A DNA stretch of 64,000 bases from Chryseobacterium mucoviscidosis (lineage in GTDB: Bacteria > Bacteroidota > Bacteroidia > Flavobacteriales > Weeksellaceae). The DNA is taken from positions 31,456 through 95,455 of the forward strand of contig NZ_MVAG01000080.1 in assembly GCF_002177115.1 (NCBI RefSeq), written 5' to 3'. Under the pieces are notes generated by a model. It did not search any database, was not told the origin of the DNA, and saw nothing but the letters and a program-made list of their open reading frames with translations. The stretch's first letter is position 1; each line of letters begins with the position of its first letter. A program made the translations under genes and the position numbers. This document shows, one piece after another, positions 50,969-59,558 of the stretch.

Positions 50969-52606
50969 TTATTTTCTGTTAATCATAATCCTTGAAGCCA
51001 GAATATGTTCGCAGGGTCCCTGTCTCAATCCGTTTGCCCTGTAAAAACCGCACTGGCAGTTTCCGTCGGTCAATCGTTGGTCTTTATCAATAAAAGCTTC
51101 CGTCTGATAGGTTACATAGCTTTCCTGAATGGTTCCCTGAATTTTAAGAATATCATTTTCAGCGATGTAACTTATTTTCACTTTATCTTCTGCAATCAAT
51201 TGGTTAGCTTTTTCTTCCTGCGGACTGGAGAACCGCAACTGTTTCATATCCAAAGGCTCCTGAGTAAGCTCGCGAACCCTGTATAATCCGAGATTAAGAT
51301 CATAAATCACTCTTCCTGCCTGTGTATAAGATGTCAGTGAAGAAGAAATTGTTGCCGTATTGAGATTTAATTTTTTTGAAAGCTCAGAAGGAGTTCCAAA
51401 CCAGGTTTCTTTTAATGTATTAAAAACTTTTTCCTGAGTAAGCAGATCCACATTTCCTCTGGGAGCCATAAGATCAAAATTTCCGGCTCTGCTCCAGTCA
51501 TTTGTCGTCCATCCTGAAAGTCCCAATGTGAAAGCCATATCTCCCAAATCTGCAATATAAAACGAGGGCAATCCGTTTCCTAATAAGACCACTCTGAAAT
51601 TTTTAGCAATCGGGATTAGTCTTTCCAGAATCAGCAATCTTCTTCTTCCCCAAATCCTGATGGTTTTGCTTTCTGATCCCGTATAAACCGAACGGTGAAA
51701 TGTTAGAGTTTCGTACCACGGTTCGAAAACCGCCTGAACAGGTTTTCCGGGTTCAAGGATAAAACGCAATGCTCTCGGTCCTTTTTTTTCTTTAAATCTT
51801 CTTAAAAACTGACAGATACTGAAAATATCCATCGGATGAAGATCAAAAGTCGTCGCGGGTAAAGTCATGGCTGAACTTACCTGTAAAAATCCTCTGACCC
51901 AGGAATCCGGCAAATCTATCTTCTCTTCTTTGTACACTTCTTCATTGGTGGTAAGTGCCTCAAAACCTGAAGGATCAATTTTAAATTCCGTATCCTTATA
52001 ATCTCTTATTTTTTGGAATTCATTATAAAGCGCAGCCGAGTAATCTATATTTGTAGTTCCGCATTTAAACTCGCTGATCTCTGTGAAAACATTATAACTG
52101 CTGCTCAGTTTTCCGTAAGTGGATTCGTCCTGACTGAAACATTCAAAGAAAACTTCGTCGGGATGAACCGTGATAACAGGATCCAGAACAAACCACGCGT
52201 CTTTGTCTTTTTGGTACAGATAATCAAAATAAGCTTTTTTGGCTGTATTGAAAGGACCTAAAACCCTGTTCTTTTCTTTATATACCAAATCCAGTTCTCC
52301 TCTTACCTCTGCCATTCTCTTCCGGATCTCTTCCACCTGAAATTCAGCCATATAATCGCTCAGCCAGAGCTTTTCCTGCTCGGTAACCCATTCTTTGTAT
52401 TCTGCCCTGTCTTTCGGTTTAAAACGAAGATCAGAAACCACCACATCATGCAGTGCAGAGATGGCTTCCCGAAACGGGATTTTTTTATTCAGCTTTCCTA
52501 CAAAAAATGTGGGATCTCTCTGCAGATCCGGCGAAAAGCTCATTTGTGTGCTCGTTGCGGAATTGGTAACGGCAGTATCTTTGTGAAATTTATAATCGAA
52601 TAACAT
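50969..52606 (-). CDS. Retron accessory protein: winged-helix SWIM zinc-finger protein
   Basis: 545 residues. A charged helical region near 60-140 (MAEFQVEEIRKRMAEVRGEL) is followed by mixed alpha/beta sequence, a winged-helix segment near 395-445 (TQEKVFNTLKETWFGTPSEL, TATISSSLTSYTQAGRVIYD) and a C-terminal SWIM zinc finger with Cys517, Cys519, Cys532 and His534 (CxC-x12-CxH, CQCGFY and GPCEH). SWIM domains bind nucleic acids or proteins. It is the third gene of the operon, 3 nt after the WGR gene. As I recall, the winged-helix SWIM protein is one of the two partners of retron type XIII. Confidence 0.85.
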   Translation of the reverse strand: MLFDYKFHKDTAVTNSATSTQMSFSPDLQRDPTFFVGKLNKKIPFREAISALHDVVVSDLRFKPKDRAEYKEWVTEQEKLWLSDYMAEFQVEEIRKRMAEVRGELDLVYKEKNRVLGPFNTAKKAYFDYLYQKDKDAWFVLDPVITVHPDEVFFECFSQDESTYGKLSSSYNVFTEISEFKCGTTNIDYSAALYNEFQKIRDYKDTEFKIDPSGFEALTTNEEVYKEEKIDLPDSWVRGFLQVSSAMTLPATTFDLHPMDIFSICQFLRRFKEKKGPRALRFILEPGKPVQAVFEPWYETLTFHRSVYTGSESKTIRIWGRRRLLILERLIPIAKNFRVVLLGNGLPSFYIADLGDMAFTLGLSGWTTNDWSRAGNFDLMAPRGNVDLLTQEKVFNTLKETWFGTPSELSKKLNLNTATISSSLTSYTQAGRVIYDLNLGLYRVRELTQEPLDMKQLRFSSPQEEKANQLIAEDKVKISYIAENDILKIQGTIQESYVTYQTEAFIDKDQRLTDGNCQCGFYRANGLRQGPCEHILASRIMINRK

Positions 52607-52609
52607 GGC

Positions 52610-55600
52610 TTAAGAGATTAATTGAAGATGAACATTAAGCTGAGGATAAATCATTTTCAGTTCGGAAATGATGTCAATACATTTTGCTTTATCCTGAACA
52701 GCGCTGGTTGCCGACAAATCGTCCAGAATTTTGCTTACGGTTTCGGCAGATTCCTTATTCTTTCGCCCTTCTTTTTCCAGAAAATCCAAAATCCTGTTTT
52801 TGGCTGTACGGGATTTATTAACCCTTGAAAGCACAGATCTAAAGTAAAACTCCAGCTCTTTAAGCTTTTCCGGTTTATCACTTGCATATTCTTCAAGATA
52901 AGAGGTTACAAAAAGCTGCATATTCTGGCTTGGATGCTGACTGAGTTTTGTAAGGTACTCCAATCCGTGTTCTTTTCTGAAAAATTTCATGATAAGGTTT
53001 TTACCGAAATTTTCTACATCAGAACGCACAGAATCTGCAATTACTACCAAGCAATCTGTATCCCAGTCTTCGTCTGTAAATTCAGTGCTGAAGAAATGAA
53101 AAGCAAATTCGCGGCTGTCATCCCATTTGGCATCCAAAATGCCAAGCGCATGATTACGGTCGGATTTTATTCTTTCAACATTCTTTTTATAAAAATTCCA
53201 AGCCCATTGTCTTACGGCTAAAAATTCATGATTGGCAAGAGCAATGACTTGTTTTAAGGTGAATTTACTATTGTCTTCTACTTTTTTAAGAAGTTCGAAG
53301 CTAAAAAGCTGATTTTTCACGCTGTCCGCAAACAGTAATCTGAGAATCCATTTTACCGGAATTTTATTAATATATATTGATGCTGTTTTTTCAAGATACT
53401 CTCTAAACAACTGATGAGAATTTTCAAATCTCTGTTCTTTCATCAGAAGATCAAACAACTTTTCAAACGTTTCCATCTGAGATTCAGACTGAGAATCCAG
53501 TCGGTCGTTTTGTGAAAAAATACATTCCACAACTTCTTTATATTCAGAAGAAAGCAGGGGGAGAATTTCCTGCCAGTTTCTTGTGATTTCTTCTTTCGGG
53601 TACTGTGCTAAAAGACTGATCCCGTTTTGTCTGATGGATTCGTTGGTGTTATTCAGCAAGAGCTCAATAATTGAGACAGGAATTTCCGTTACAGAATATT
53701 TTTCAGACTTCGAAAGCAGGATTTCACCTGCCAGAAACCTGTTGTTATTTAAAGGAGAAGTAAATAACTGGGCAACAATTTCCCAACTGATCTCGGAAAA
53801 ATTATCCAAAGTGGTTATTTTAAGCTTTTTCGTTGCAGATTCCGCGACAGCATTATTGTTATCGCTATTTTCCATAGAAAGCAGCTCTATAATTACTTTT
53901 CCAAGCAGTGTTTTCTGTCTTTCTTCGGATAAAGATGCACTCTGAAGCAGATTATTGATAAATTCATTAGATTCTTTTCGTGAATTCATGATTAAATGCA
54001 TCATAAAATCTGTGGAAGCCAGAAAATATCCTGTATTATTATCGATTGCTGTTTTTGCCCAATTTCGTGCTTCTTCGGTCTCGCACACCAACAGTTTTGC
54101 GACAAAACTTTCGTTTCTTTTCAGCTCCTCCTGTTTTTCAGATAGCACTTCGAGTCCTAATTTCTGAGGATATTCAGAGGATTTATTAAGCAGCGAAACC
54201 ATCATTTCAGGATCTATTTTTTGTAGCAAATCTCTGTATTTAGAGTGAACAGAAACGTTTTCGTATGCAAATTTCATTACCAGATCCATTTTTGCCTGCA
54301 TCAGAAGCTGCAGGTAAGCTTCAGGCATTTCATCCCAAAATTCAGGATAAAGCTCCAGTCTTTCCGGATTTTCCTCAGATTTTATAACAGATTCTTCCTG
54401 TTTTTGAGGAGAAGGTGTCGGCTTTTCTTTATTTGAGCCAAAAATATTTTTAAATGTATTGATTATCTGATGTAAAGATCCAGATTGTTTGTCATCCGAA
54501 GCAGTTTCAGATGATCCTGAATTTTCCTGCTCCACTTTGTTGATCTTATTTGCCTGATAATAGTATTCCGTGCTCCAGAATTGTTCTTTTTTTATGTAGA
54601 ATTCAAGATTTGAATCCATTTTGCGATTCTTATCTCTTCCGAAAAGTATAATTGTAAGAAGCGGTGAACGGTAACATTCGGGAGATTCTACAACGGTATA
54701 ATAATATCTTCGTTCCTTCCAATTATAAGTTCCATAATGACTTAGAGGGCTTTTGCGAGCCGGAAGATAACTGTCATCGGTATATTGGATAAGCACATTA
54801 ACAGCAAATCTCAGATATTCTTTTCCTTTGTTCTGCTCTCCCAGTTCTTTTAAATAATAAAAACTGTTTTTCTGAAAATAAAGCTTGGTGAAATTTGAAA
54901 ATGCAATTCTGCTTTCTTCACTGGAAAGCTCTTTTCTTACATTCACAGAAGTTCCGATCTGGTAAAAGTACTGGTTCTGATTCCATGCTTCTTTATCCAG
55001 ACTAGCTGTTCTTTTGAACATCGGAGATTTTTTTTCAAATAAATAGGAAAGCATTCCTAAAATCTGAGCATCATCCCGAAAACGGGCTAATTTATAAATT
55101 GCCCGAATATTTCTGAAGTACGGTGACGCGAAAGGAATTTTCCATATTAATTCTTCCATCATCCGAACCAAAGAAGGATATGCTTTTGATAAAAGATAAA
55201 GATAAACCAACTCGTCCGTTTTCTCTTTCTTCTTAAATTTCCCGAAATAATACTGTTTTAAACCATCATAATTTCCCTGATCAATAAAATCTTTTATTTC
55301 AGAGGGCAGACTCTCCAGTAATTCTGAAACAATTTTTTCCAAGCCGGAAGTGTCACTTATTGCTAAAAGCGCATCAAAAGCAACATTTCTGATGTACTTT
55401 TTGTGTCTGGAACTGCGCGCAATACTGTAAAGAAGTTCCGAAGCCTGAGTAATTTTTAAGGTTCTGATGGCAAAAACAGCAGCATATAATTGCATTTCAC
55501 TGCCTTTTGTTGCCAGTTTTAATATATAAGGAACGGCTTCGTTGATTTTCATCTGAGCGGCTTTCCAGATAACCCGGGAGGTTTTCCATTCGGTTTTAAA

Positions 55601-55942
55601 AGAATTAATTCCTTGTGTCGCATCTTCCAAACGTTTTAAAATAACACCTTCTGCGGAATTCATATTCAGTGCATCCAATGAAGGAAGCTCTACAAAAACT
55701 TCGATTTCAGACTGATAGCCTTTATTTCTTTTTTCTTTTTCGAGCTGGTCAAAAATATTTTCTGCTTTTTCTCTGGAAACAAAAGTGGGCGTTTTGCTGC
55801 CTTCCTTCAATGCTGCACCGCGTCTTCCGTAACGGAAATTGACGATGAATGCATCGGGATTTACTTCACAAAGGTCTATTTCGTAAACTTTATCTGATTT
55901 TCCTTCGTGGAAAAAAAGTTTGGTCTGTTTAATGATTTTCAT
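52610..55942 (-). CDS. Retron accessory protein: WGR domain plus armadillo/HEAT-like repeats
   Basis: 1110 residues. The N-terminal ~80 residues are a WGR domain (KLFFHEGKSDKVYEIDLCEV, VNFRYGRRGAALKEG), as in PARP1 and bacterial WGR proteins, which senses nucleic-acid ends. From about 110 to 470 and again from about 520 to 1090 the protein is a run of paired helices (AVFAIRTLKITQASELLYSI, SIIELLLNNTNESIRQNGIS, EIIRKW-like units), i.e. armadillo/HEAT-like scaffolds, joined by a Ser/Gln-rich linker near 470-520. No catalytic motif was seen. It starts 46 nt after the RT gene, so it is co-transcribed, and fits the repeat-protein partner of retron type XIII. Confidence 0.85.
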   Translation of the reverse strand: MKIIKQTKLFFHEGKSDKVYEIDLCEVNPDAFIVNFRYGRRGAALKEGSKTPTFVSREKAENIFDQLEKEKRNKGYQSEIEVFVELPSLDALNMNSAEGVILKRLEDATQGINSFKTEWKTSRVIWKAAQMKINEAVPYILKLATKGSEMQLYAAVFAIRTLKITQASELLYSIARSSRHKKYIRNVAFDALLAISDTSGLEKIVSELLESLPSEIKDFIDQGNYDGLKQYYFGKFKKKEKTDELVYLYLLSKAYPSLVRMMEELIWKIPFASPYFRNIRAIYKLARFRDDAQILGMLSYLFEKKSPMFKRTASLDKEAWNQNQYFYQIGTSVNVRKELSSEESRIAFSNFTKLYFQKNSFYYLKELGEQNKGKEYLRFAVNVLIQYTDDSYLPARKSPLSHYGTYNWKERRYYYTVVESPECYRSPLLTIILFGRDKNRKMDSNLEFYIKKEQFWSTEYYYQANKINKVEQENSGSSETASDDKQSGSLHQIINTFKNIFGSNKEKPTPSPQKQEESVIKSEENPERLELYPEFWDEMPEAYLQLLMQAKMDLVMKFAYENVSVHSKYRDLLQKIDPEMMVSLLNKSSEYPQKLGLEVLSEKQEELKRNESFVAKLLVCETEEARNWAKTAIDNNTGYFLASTDFMMHLIMNSRKESNEFINNLLQSASLSEERQKTLLGKVIIELLSMENSDNNNAVAESATKKLKITTLDNFSEISWEIVAQLFTSPLNNNRFLAGEILLSKSEKYSVTEIPVSIIELLLNNTNESIRQNGISLLAQYPKEEITRNWQEILPLLSSEYKEVVECIFSQNDRLDSQSESQMETFEKLFDLLMKEQRFENSHQLFREYLEKTASIYINKIPVKWILRLLFADSVKNQLFSFELLKKVEDNSKFTLKQVIALANHEFLAVRQWAWNFYKKNVERIKSDRNHALGILDAKWDDSREFAFHFFSTEFTDEDWDTDCLVVIADSVRSDVENFGKNLIMKFFRKEHGLEYLTKLSQHPSQNMQLFVTSYLEEYASDKPEKLKELEFYFRSVLSRVNKSRTAKNRILDFLEKEGRKNKESAETVSKILDDLSATSAVQDKAKCIDIISELKMIYPQLNVHLQLIS

Positions 55943-55988
55943 CTATCTTATGAATTAAGATGTTGATATTTATGTGTTTCGGTTCAGA

Positions 55989-57503
55989 TTAAAAGATATT
56001 CCACCAATCTGTTTTTTCCTCTTTTGGTGTAACCGCATCTTGTTCCGGTTCTAAAACTTCAGCCAATTCTACCACGTCTGGGATCACTTTTTGAACTTCA
56101 ACAAAAGGCACTCCGTGTTTTGCTACAATTGTTTTTAATTTTTCTTTAAAAACAGATGCCTTGGAAGGATTTACCATATTAACGAAATTAATATATCCTT
56201 CAATAGCATTGATAAGATGATACGCTTTCCCCCACGTTTGGTTTTGCCATCCATTGACTTCAATATTATGCAGAAGAGCCCTGAATTTTCTGAGCTTTGT
56301 CCGTTCCACATTCAGCTTTTCATTAACTACAATTCCTGTTACTTTTTGCTGATGCTTCCGTCTCATAATGTGAAGTTTATCCGGATGAATCGTGAAATTT
56401 TCATCTTTAATAATCTGCTTTACAAAGTATAAAAGCCTGTTAATATTCTGTTCTGAATCACGATCAGCAGAAAAAGTAAGATCATCCGCATAACGCGTGT
56501 ACGCAAATCCGAATTTTTTAGCGAGTCCCTGTAATCTTTTATCTAATTTATAGGCAATACTATTGCTGATTGCCGGACTTGCGGGGGAACCTTGCGGTAA
56601 AAACCGTTCTCCTTTGTGAACAAAATATTTAACTCCGTCCAGCAAAACTTCTTCTGTGTGAGCCTGTGTGCAGATCAACGCAAAAACAGTAGATAATTGT
56701 TCAGAATATCCGAATTTTGAGAACAGTCCTTTTACCCGTTTATAACTTATTGAAGGAAAAAAATCCTGCAGATCAATATTAATCACAATATCTTTCCCAA
56801 GATGGGGCGCTGCATTGGTAACAATTGATTTGTTAGGTGTAAACCCATGAACAACCTCTCCTGCTGAGATTCTGTTTAAAATATTTTCTAAAATCCATTG
56901 CTGAAATAATTTGAGCTTTGGCTTTGGAGCTGATATTTTTCTCTTCCCTCCCGATTTTTTTGAAATTTCAAAAGTATGGTAGTGTGATTTTTCCGAAACG
57001 TTTCTGTTAAAAGCAAGATACCTGATCTGGGAAAGACTAAATCCCGATTTCTGGCTAAAATCTAAAATATTTTCGAAAACGGGAAGTGAAAACTGATGCA
57101 GTTTTTCCGTATCAGACTGCATTTGATGAAGCCCTTTGGAAACATTTTCGCCCAGATAAATAATCTGCTCCTGCTGCAATTCTTTCCAGCGATCTGCTTT
57201 TTCCTGACGTTTTTTTTCGTTTTTCTGCCTGGTTACTTCCCTTTTAGCTTTTGCTTCCTGCATGCGCTTTTTGCGCATTTCGCGAAGCATTGCTTCCTGA
57301 TTGCCGTATTTTCGGTCTTTCGCAAGTAATTCCTGCAGTTCTTTTTGTAAAACGACCTCTTTTTGGATAAGCTGCTCCGGCAAAGAAGGCGTAGAAGTTT
57401 CCTGCCAGAAACCAAGCCTTTTCATTTCTTCTAAAATATAGCTGTCTTTGGAAGAAGCTTTTATACGGTCATAAATTTGTTGCCTGCTCAGGTTTTGTGA
57501 CAT
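55989..57503 (-). CDS. Retron reverse transcriptase
   Basis: 504 residues. The RT core spans about 170-430: FDFS-like INIDLQDFFPSI near 241-252, QGSPASP at 304-310, catalytic YADD at 338-341, and thumb VTG at 388-390 (KVTGIVVN). Two retron hallmarks are present: NAAPH (residues 230-234, the NAxxH motif of region X) and VTG of region Y. The first ~150 residues form a long basic coiled-coil extension (LREMRKKRMQEAKAKREVTR) not found in short retron RTs. It is preceded by the ncRNA at 57555-57764 and followed by the WGR and SWIM genes. The RT makes the branched msDNA from that ncRNA. Confidence 0.95.
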   Translation of the reverse strand: MSQNLSRQQIYDRIKASSKDSYILEEMKRLGFWQETSTPSLPEQLIQKEVVLQKELQELLAKDRKYGNQEAMLREMRKKRMQEAKAKREVTRQKNEKKRQEKADRWKELQQEQIIYLGENVSKGLHQMQSDTEKLHQFSLPVFENILDFSQKSGFSLSQIRYLAFNRNVSEKSHYHTFEISKKSGGKRKISAPKPKLKLFQQWILENILNRISAGEVVHGFTPNKSIVTNAAPHLGKDIVINIDLQDFFPSISYKRVKGLFSKFGYSEQLSTVFALICTQAHTEEVLLDGVKYFVHKGERFLPQGSPASPAISNSIAYKLDKRLQGLAKKFGFAYTRYADDLTFSADRDSEQNINRLLYFVKQIIKDENFTIHPDKLHIMRRKHQQKVTGIVVNEKLNVERTKLRKFRALLHNIEVNGWQNQTWGKAYHLINAIEGYINFVNMVNPSKASVFKEKLKTIVAKHGVPFVEVQKVIPDVVELAEVLEPEQDAVTPKEEKTDWWNIF

Positions 57504-57523
57504 GGTTGTGTTTTTTTATAAAT

Positions 57524-57552
57524 AACAAGCCCTATCATTTATAGGGCTTGTT
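57524..57552 (-). terminator. Hairpin between retron ncRNA and RT gene
   Basis: Perfect 12-bp stem, AACAAGCCCTAT (57524-57535) with ATAGGGCTTGTT (57541-57552). In the RT direction it is followed by ATTTAT rather than a strong T run, so it may only partly terminate, or attenuate RT expression relative to the ncRNA. Confidence 0.65.
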
Positions 57553-57554
57553 TG

Positions 57555-57764
57555 GATAAACCTTCGTATTTTCCAAGGACTATATCTATCAACTCCCAGA
57601 AAATGGTACTAGTGGGTACCTTTATTTTCCCGGAAAATGAACTGAAAAGGTACCCACTAGTACCATTTTCCCCATTAAAGATAGTATGTAGTGCCGTAAG
57701 CTAAGCAATTTTACAGTGATGACGAAACATCATCTTTTCTTAAAAAAGAAAGCAAGGATCTATC
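57555..57764 (-). ncRNA. Retron msr-msd non-coding RNA
   Basis: About 210 nt on the RT strand. The predicted start near 57764 falls 6 nt after a perfect promoter. a1 is GATAGATCCTTG (57764-57753), which pairs with a2 CGAAGGTTTATC (57566-57555) over 11 of 12 positions with G-U pairs. The msr has a small GATGA/TCATC hairpin near 57715-57731 and a conserved-looking TTAGCTTACGG stretch. The msd is a perfect 25-bp hairpin (57599-57623 with 57646-57670), with a 22-nt tip that itself folds (ATTTTCC-C-GGAAAAT). Position directly before the RT gene, length and long msd hairpin match retron ncRNAs. Confidence 0.82.
57599..57670 (-). repeat. msd hairpin: 25-bp perfect inverted repeat
   Basis: Arms 57599-57623 and 57646-57670 (each contains GGTACTAGTGGGTACC or its complement). 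The stem has nested palindromes GGTACC and ACTAGT. Confidence 0.93.
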
Positions 57765-57769
57765 TTTTT

Positions 57770-57800
57770 CAAATATATTAAAAATTACAGTTTCACCAAA
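57770..57800 (-). promoter_or_regulatory. Promoter of the retron operon
   Basis: On the minus strand TTTG (57800-57797), spacer of 19 nt, TATATTTG (57777-57770): a full match to the TTTG-N19-TAnnTTTG consensus. The transcript would start at about 57764, the first base of a1. The rest of the gap to 58023 has no gene. Confidence 0.8.
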
Positions 57801-58023
57801 TTTTATCTGCATTATTTTATTTCCCTGAAAATCTCAACTGCATCTTAAATATTAGATTTAAGCGTAATTAATAAAAAATTGAAGAATGGAAAGTTTCTTT
57901 TTAGAAAATGAAAAATAATTTTCAGAATCACAGAAAATCAATTTCATGTATTATTTAAAGTTTTAAGAATAAAACTGATAAAAAATAAAAACCCTCCGTA
58001 AAATTAATTACAGAGGGTTTTAG

Positions 58024-58107
58024 TACCCCAGGCGGGACTTGAACCCGCACGCCAAAAGAGGCACAGGATTTTAAGTCCTGCGTGTCTACCAGTTCCACCA
58101 CCAGGGC
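58024..58107 (-). tRNA. tRNA-Leu (UAA)
   Basis: Cloverleaf on the minus strand with the anticodon loop CTTAAAA (anticodon TAA), a long variable arm typical of tRNA-Leu, and T arm GCGGGTTCAAGTCCCGC. CCA is not encoded. Last of three tRNAs in one transcript. Confidence 0.93.
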
Positions 58108-58112
58108 AGGCG

Positions 58113-58188
58113 TGGAGCGAAAAACGGGATTCGAACCCGCGACCCCAACCTTGGCAAGGTTGTGCTCTACCAGCTGAGCTATTTTCGC
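58113..58188 (-). tRNA. tRNA-Gly (GCC)
   Basis: Cloverleaf with acceptor GCGAAAA, anticodon loop TTGCCAA (anticodon GCC), T arm CGGGTTCGAATCCCG, and an encoded CCA at the 3' end. Confidence 0.95.
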
Positions 58189-58194
58189 ATACTG

Positions 58195-58276
58195 TGCGGA
58201 TGAAGGGACTCGAACCCCCACGCCTCTCGGCACCAGATCCTAAGTCTGGCGTGGCTACCAATTACACCACATCCGC
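58195..58276 (-). tRNA. tRNA-Leu (UAG)
   Basis: Acceptor GCGGATG/CATCCGC, anticodon loop CTTAGGA (anticodon TAG), long variable arm (GGTGCCGAGAGGCGTG), T arm GGGGGTTCGAGTCCCTT. First of three tRNAs. Confidence 0.94.
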
Positions 58277-58339
58277 GTTGATTATGATGAAAACTTATTT
58301 TTTAAAAGAACTTGTTTCGTTTTGTCGTTTTCAGTGGTG

Positions 58340-58370
58340 CAAAGATAGGATAAATTCTTTTACCTCCAAA
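58340..58370 (-). promoter_or_regulatory. Promoter of the tRNA operon
   Basis: TTTG (58370-58367), 19-nt spacer, TATCTTTG (58347-58340) on the minus strand, an exact consensus match. It lies 64 nt before the first tRNA. Confidence 0.75.
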
Positions 58371-58467
58371 CTTTTCAGGAAAAAAAATTAAAATTTTTAC
58401 ATTTTTTTTTTCGCGTAGCCTTTATTACGATTGATTTTCTTACTTTTACAGCGTTAATTAATATGAT

Positions 58468-58845
58468 ATGGAATTACAAGGAACGGTAAAGAAAATATTT
58501 GATGCTCAGACTTTTGCGAGCGGTTTCCAAAAGAGAGAAATGGTGATTCTGACGCAGGAGCAGTATCCACAACCGATAAACATAGAATTTTTGTCTGATA
58601 AGATCGGTTTATTGGATAATTTAAGAGAAGGAGAGAATGTGAAAGTAGGAATCAACATCAGAGGAAGAGAATGGGTTTCTCCACAAGGCGAAACAAAATA
58701 CTTCAATTCCATTACAGGATGGAGAGTAGAAAAAGTATTTGATAATGCTTCAGAACCTACACAGGCAGCACCATCGCAGTCTGCTTCCCCGGTTTCCAAC
58801 GAGAATCCTTTTGCAGATGACGAGGACGATGATCTTCCTTTCTAA
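58468..58845 (+). CDS. DUF3127 OB-fold protein (SSB-like)
   Basis: 125 residues. Residues 1-90 match DUF3127 (MELQGTVKKIFDAQTFASGFQKREMVI, GIINIRGREW-like VGINIRGREWVSPQG, YFNSITGWRVEKV), a small OB-fold found in Bacteroidota. The linker is Ser/Ala/Gln-rich and the protein ends DDEDDDLPF, which is the acidic tip seen on single-stranded DNA-binding proteins. It may therefore bind DNA and recruit partners through that tip; this is an inference. Unlinked transcript. Confidence 0.88.
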   Translation: MELQGTVKKIFDAQTFASGFQKREMVILTQEQYPQPINIEFLSDKIGLLDNLREGENVKVGINIRGREWVSPQGETKYFNSITGWRVEKVFDNASEPTQAAPSQSASPVSNENPFADDEDDDLPF

Positions 58846-58869
58846 TACAATAGATAACACTGAAAATAC

Positions 58870-58900
58870 AAATCCTGCTTTATAAAGTAGGATTTTTTTT
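58870..58900 (+). terminator. Terminator before aat
   Basis: AATCCTGCTTTA (58871-58882) with TAAAGTAGGATT (58883-58894) and then eight T: the stem is nearly complete and ends just before the aat ATG, so aat must be transcribed by read-through. Confidence 0.65.
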
Positions 58901-58904
58901 GAAA

Positions 58905-59558
58905 ATGGTTCGATTAGACGAAAACGAAATTTCATTTCCCGATCCACAGGTTTATGACGGACACGAAGGAGTGATTGCTTTTGGCGGTGATCTTTCGATC
59001 GACAGAGTTTGGTTTGCCTATCAGTTGGGAATTTTCCCATGGTTTAATCCTGATGAAGAAATTCTCTGGTGGTGTCCTGATCCGAGATTTGTATTGTTTC
59101 CCAAAGAGATCAAAGTCTCGAAGTCGATGCGAAAAATTCTCAACAGGAATACTTTTACTTTTTCGGAGAACAAAAATTTCAGAGAAGTTATCAGAAACTG
59201 TCAGGAAATTAGCAGGAAAGGACAAACCGGAACATGGCTTTCGGATGAATTAATGGACGTTTTCATGAGACTTCATGATTACGGACTGGCAAAAAGCATT
59301 GAAGTATGGCAGGATGAAGAACTGGTCGGTGGTTTTTATGGTTTACAGATTGGAAATGTTTTCTGCGGCGAAAGTATGTTTGCAAAAGTGAGCAATGCTT
59401 CCAAAGCCGGATTTATTTATTTTGCCGAAAAATATCAAAACAGCCTTGAACTTATCGATTGTCAGTCTCACACAGACCACCTTGAAAGTTTGGGAGCCAG
59501 AATGATTCCTAAAAAAGAGTTTTTAAAAATTTTATACGAAAACAATGAACGCAGATAA
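58905..59558 (+). CDS. aat: Leucyl/phenylalanyl-tRNA:protein transferase Aat
   Basis: 217 residues from ATG 58905 (MVRLDENEISFPDP). Family motifs: GVIAFGGDLSIDRVWFAYQLGIFPWF near 22-47, LWWCPDPRFVLFP near 54-66, GQTGTWLSDELMDVFMRLHDYGLAKSIEVW near 105-134, VFCGESMFAKVSNASK near 151-166 and LIDCQSHTDHLESLGA near 183. It adds Leu or Phe to basic N-termini in the N-end rule pathway. Overlaps the EamA gene by 14 nt. Confidence 0.96.
   Translation: MVRLDENEISFPDPQVYDGHEGVIAFGGDLSIDRVWFAYQLGIFPWFNPDEEILWWCPDPRFVLFPKEIKVSKSMRKILNRNTFTFSENKNFREVIRNCQEISRKGQTGTWLSDELMDVFMRLHDYGLAKSIEVWQDEELVGGFYGLQIGNVFCGESMFAKVSNASKAGFIYFAEKYQNSLELIDCQSHTDHLESLGARMIPKKEFLKILYENNERR

Noticed and set aside
57955..58261. 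Two overlapping minus-strand open frames of 92 and 85 codons
   Set aside because: They run across the three tRNA genes; the RGGSSPF and GTGRHAG-type residues are the usual spurious translation of tRNA T arms.
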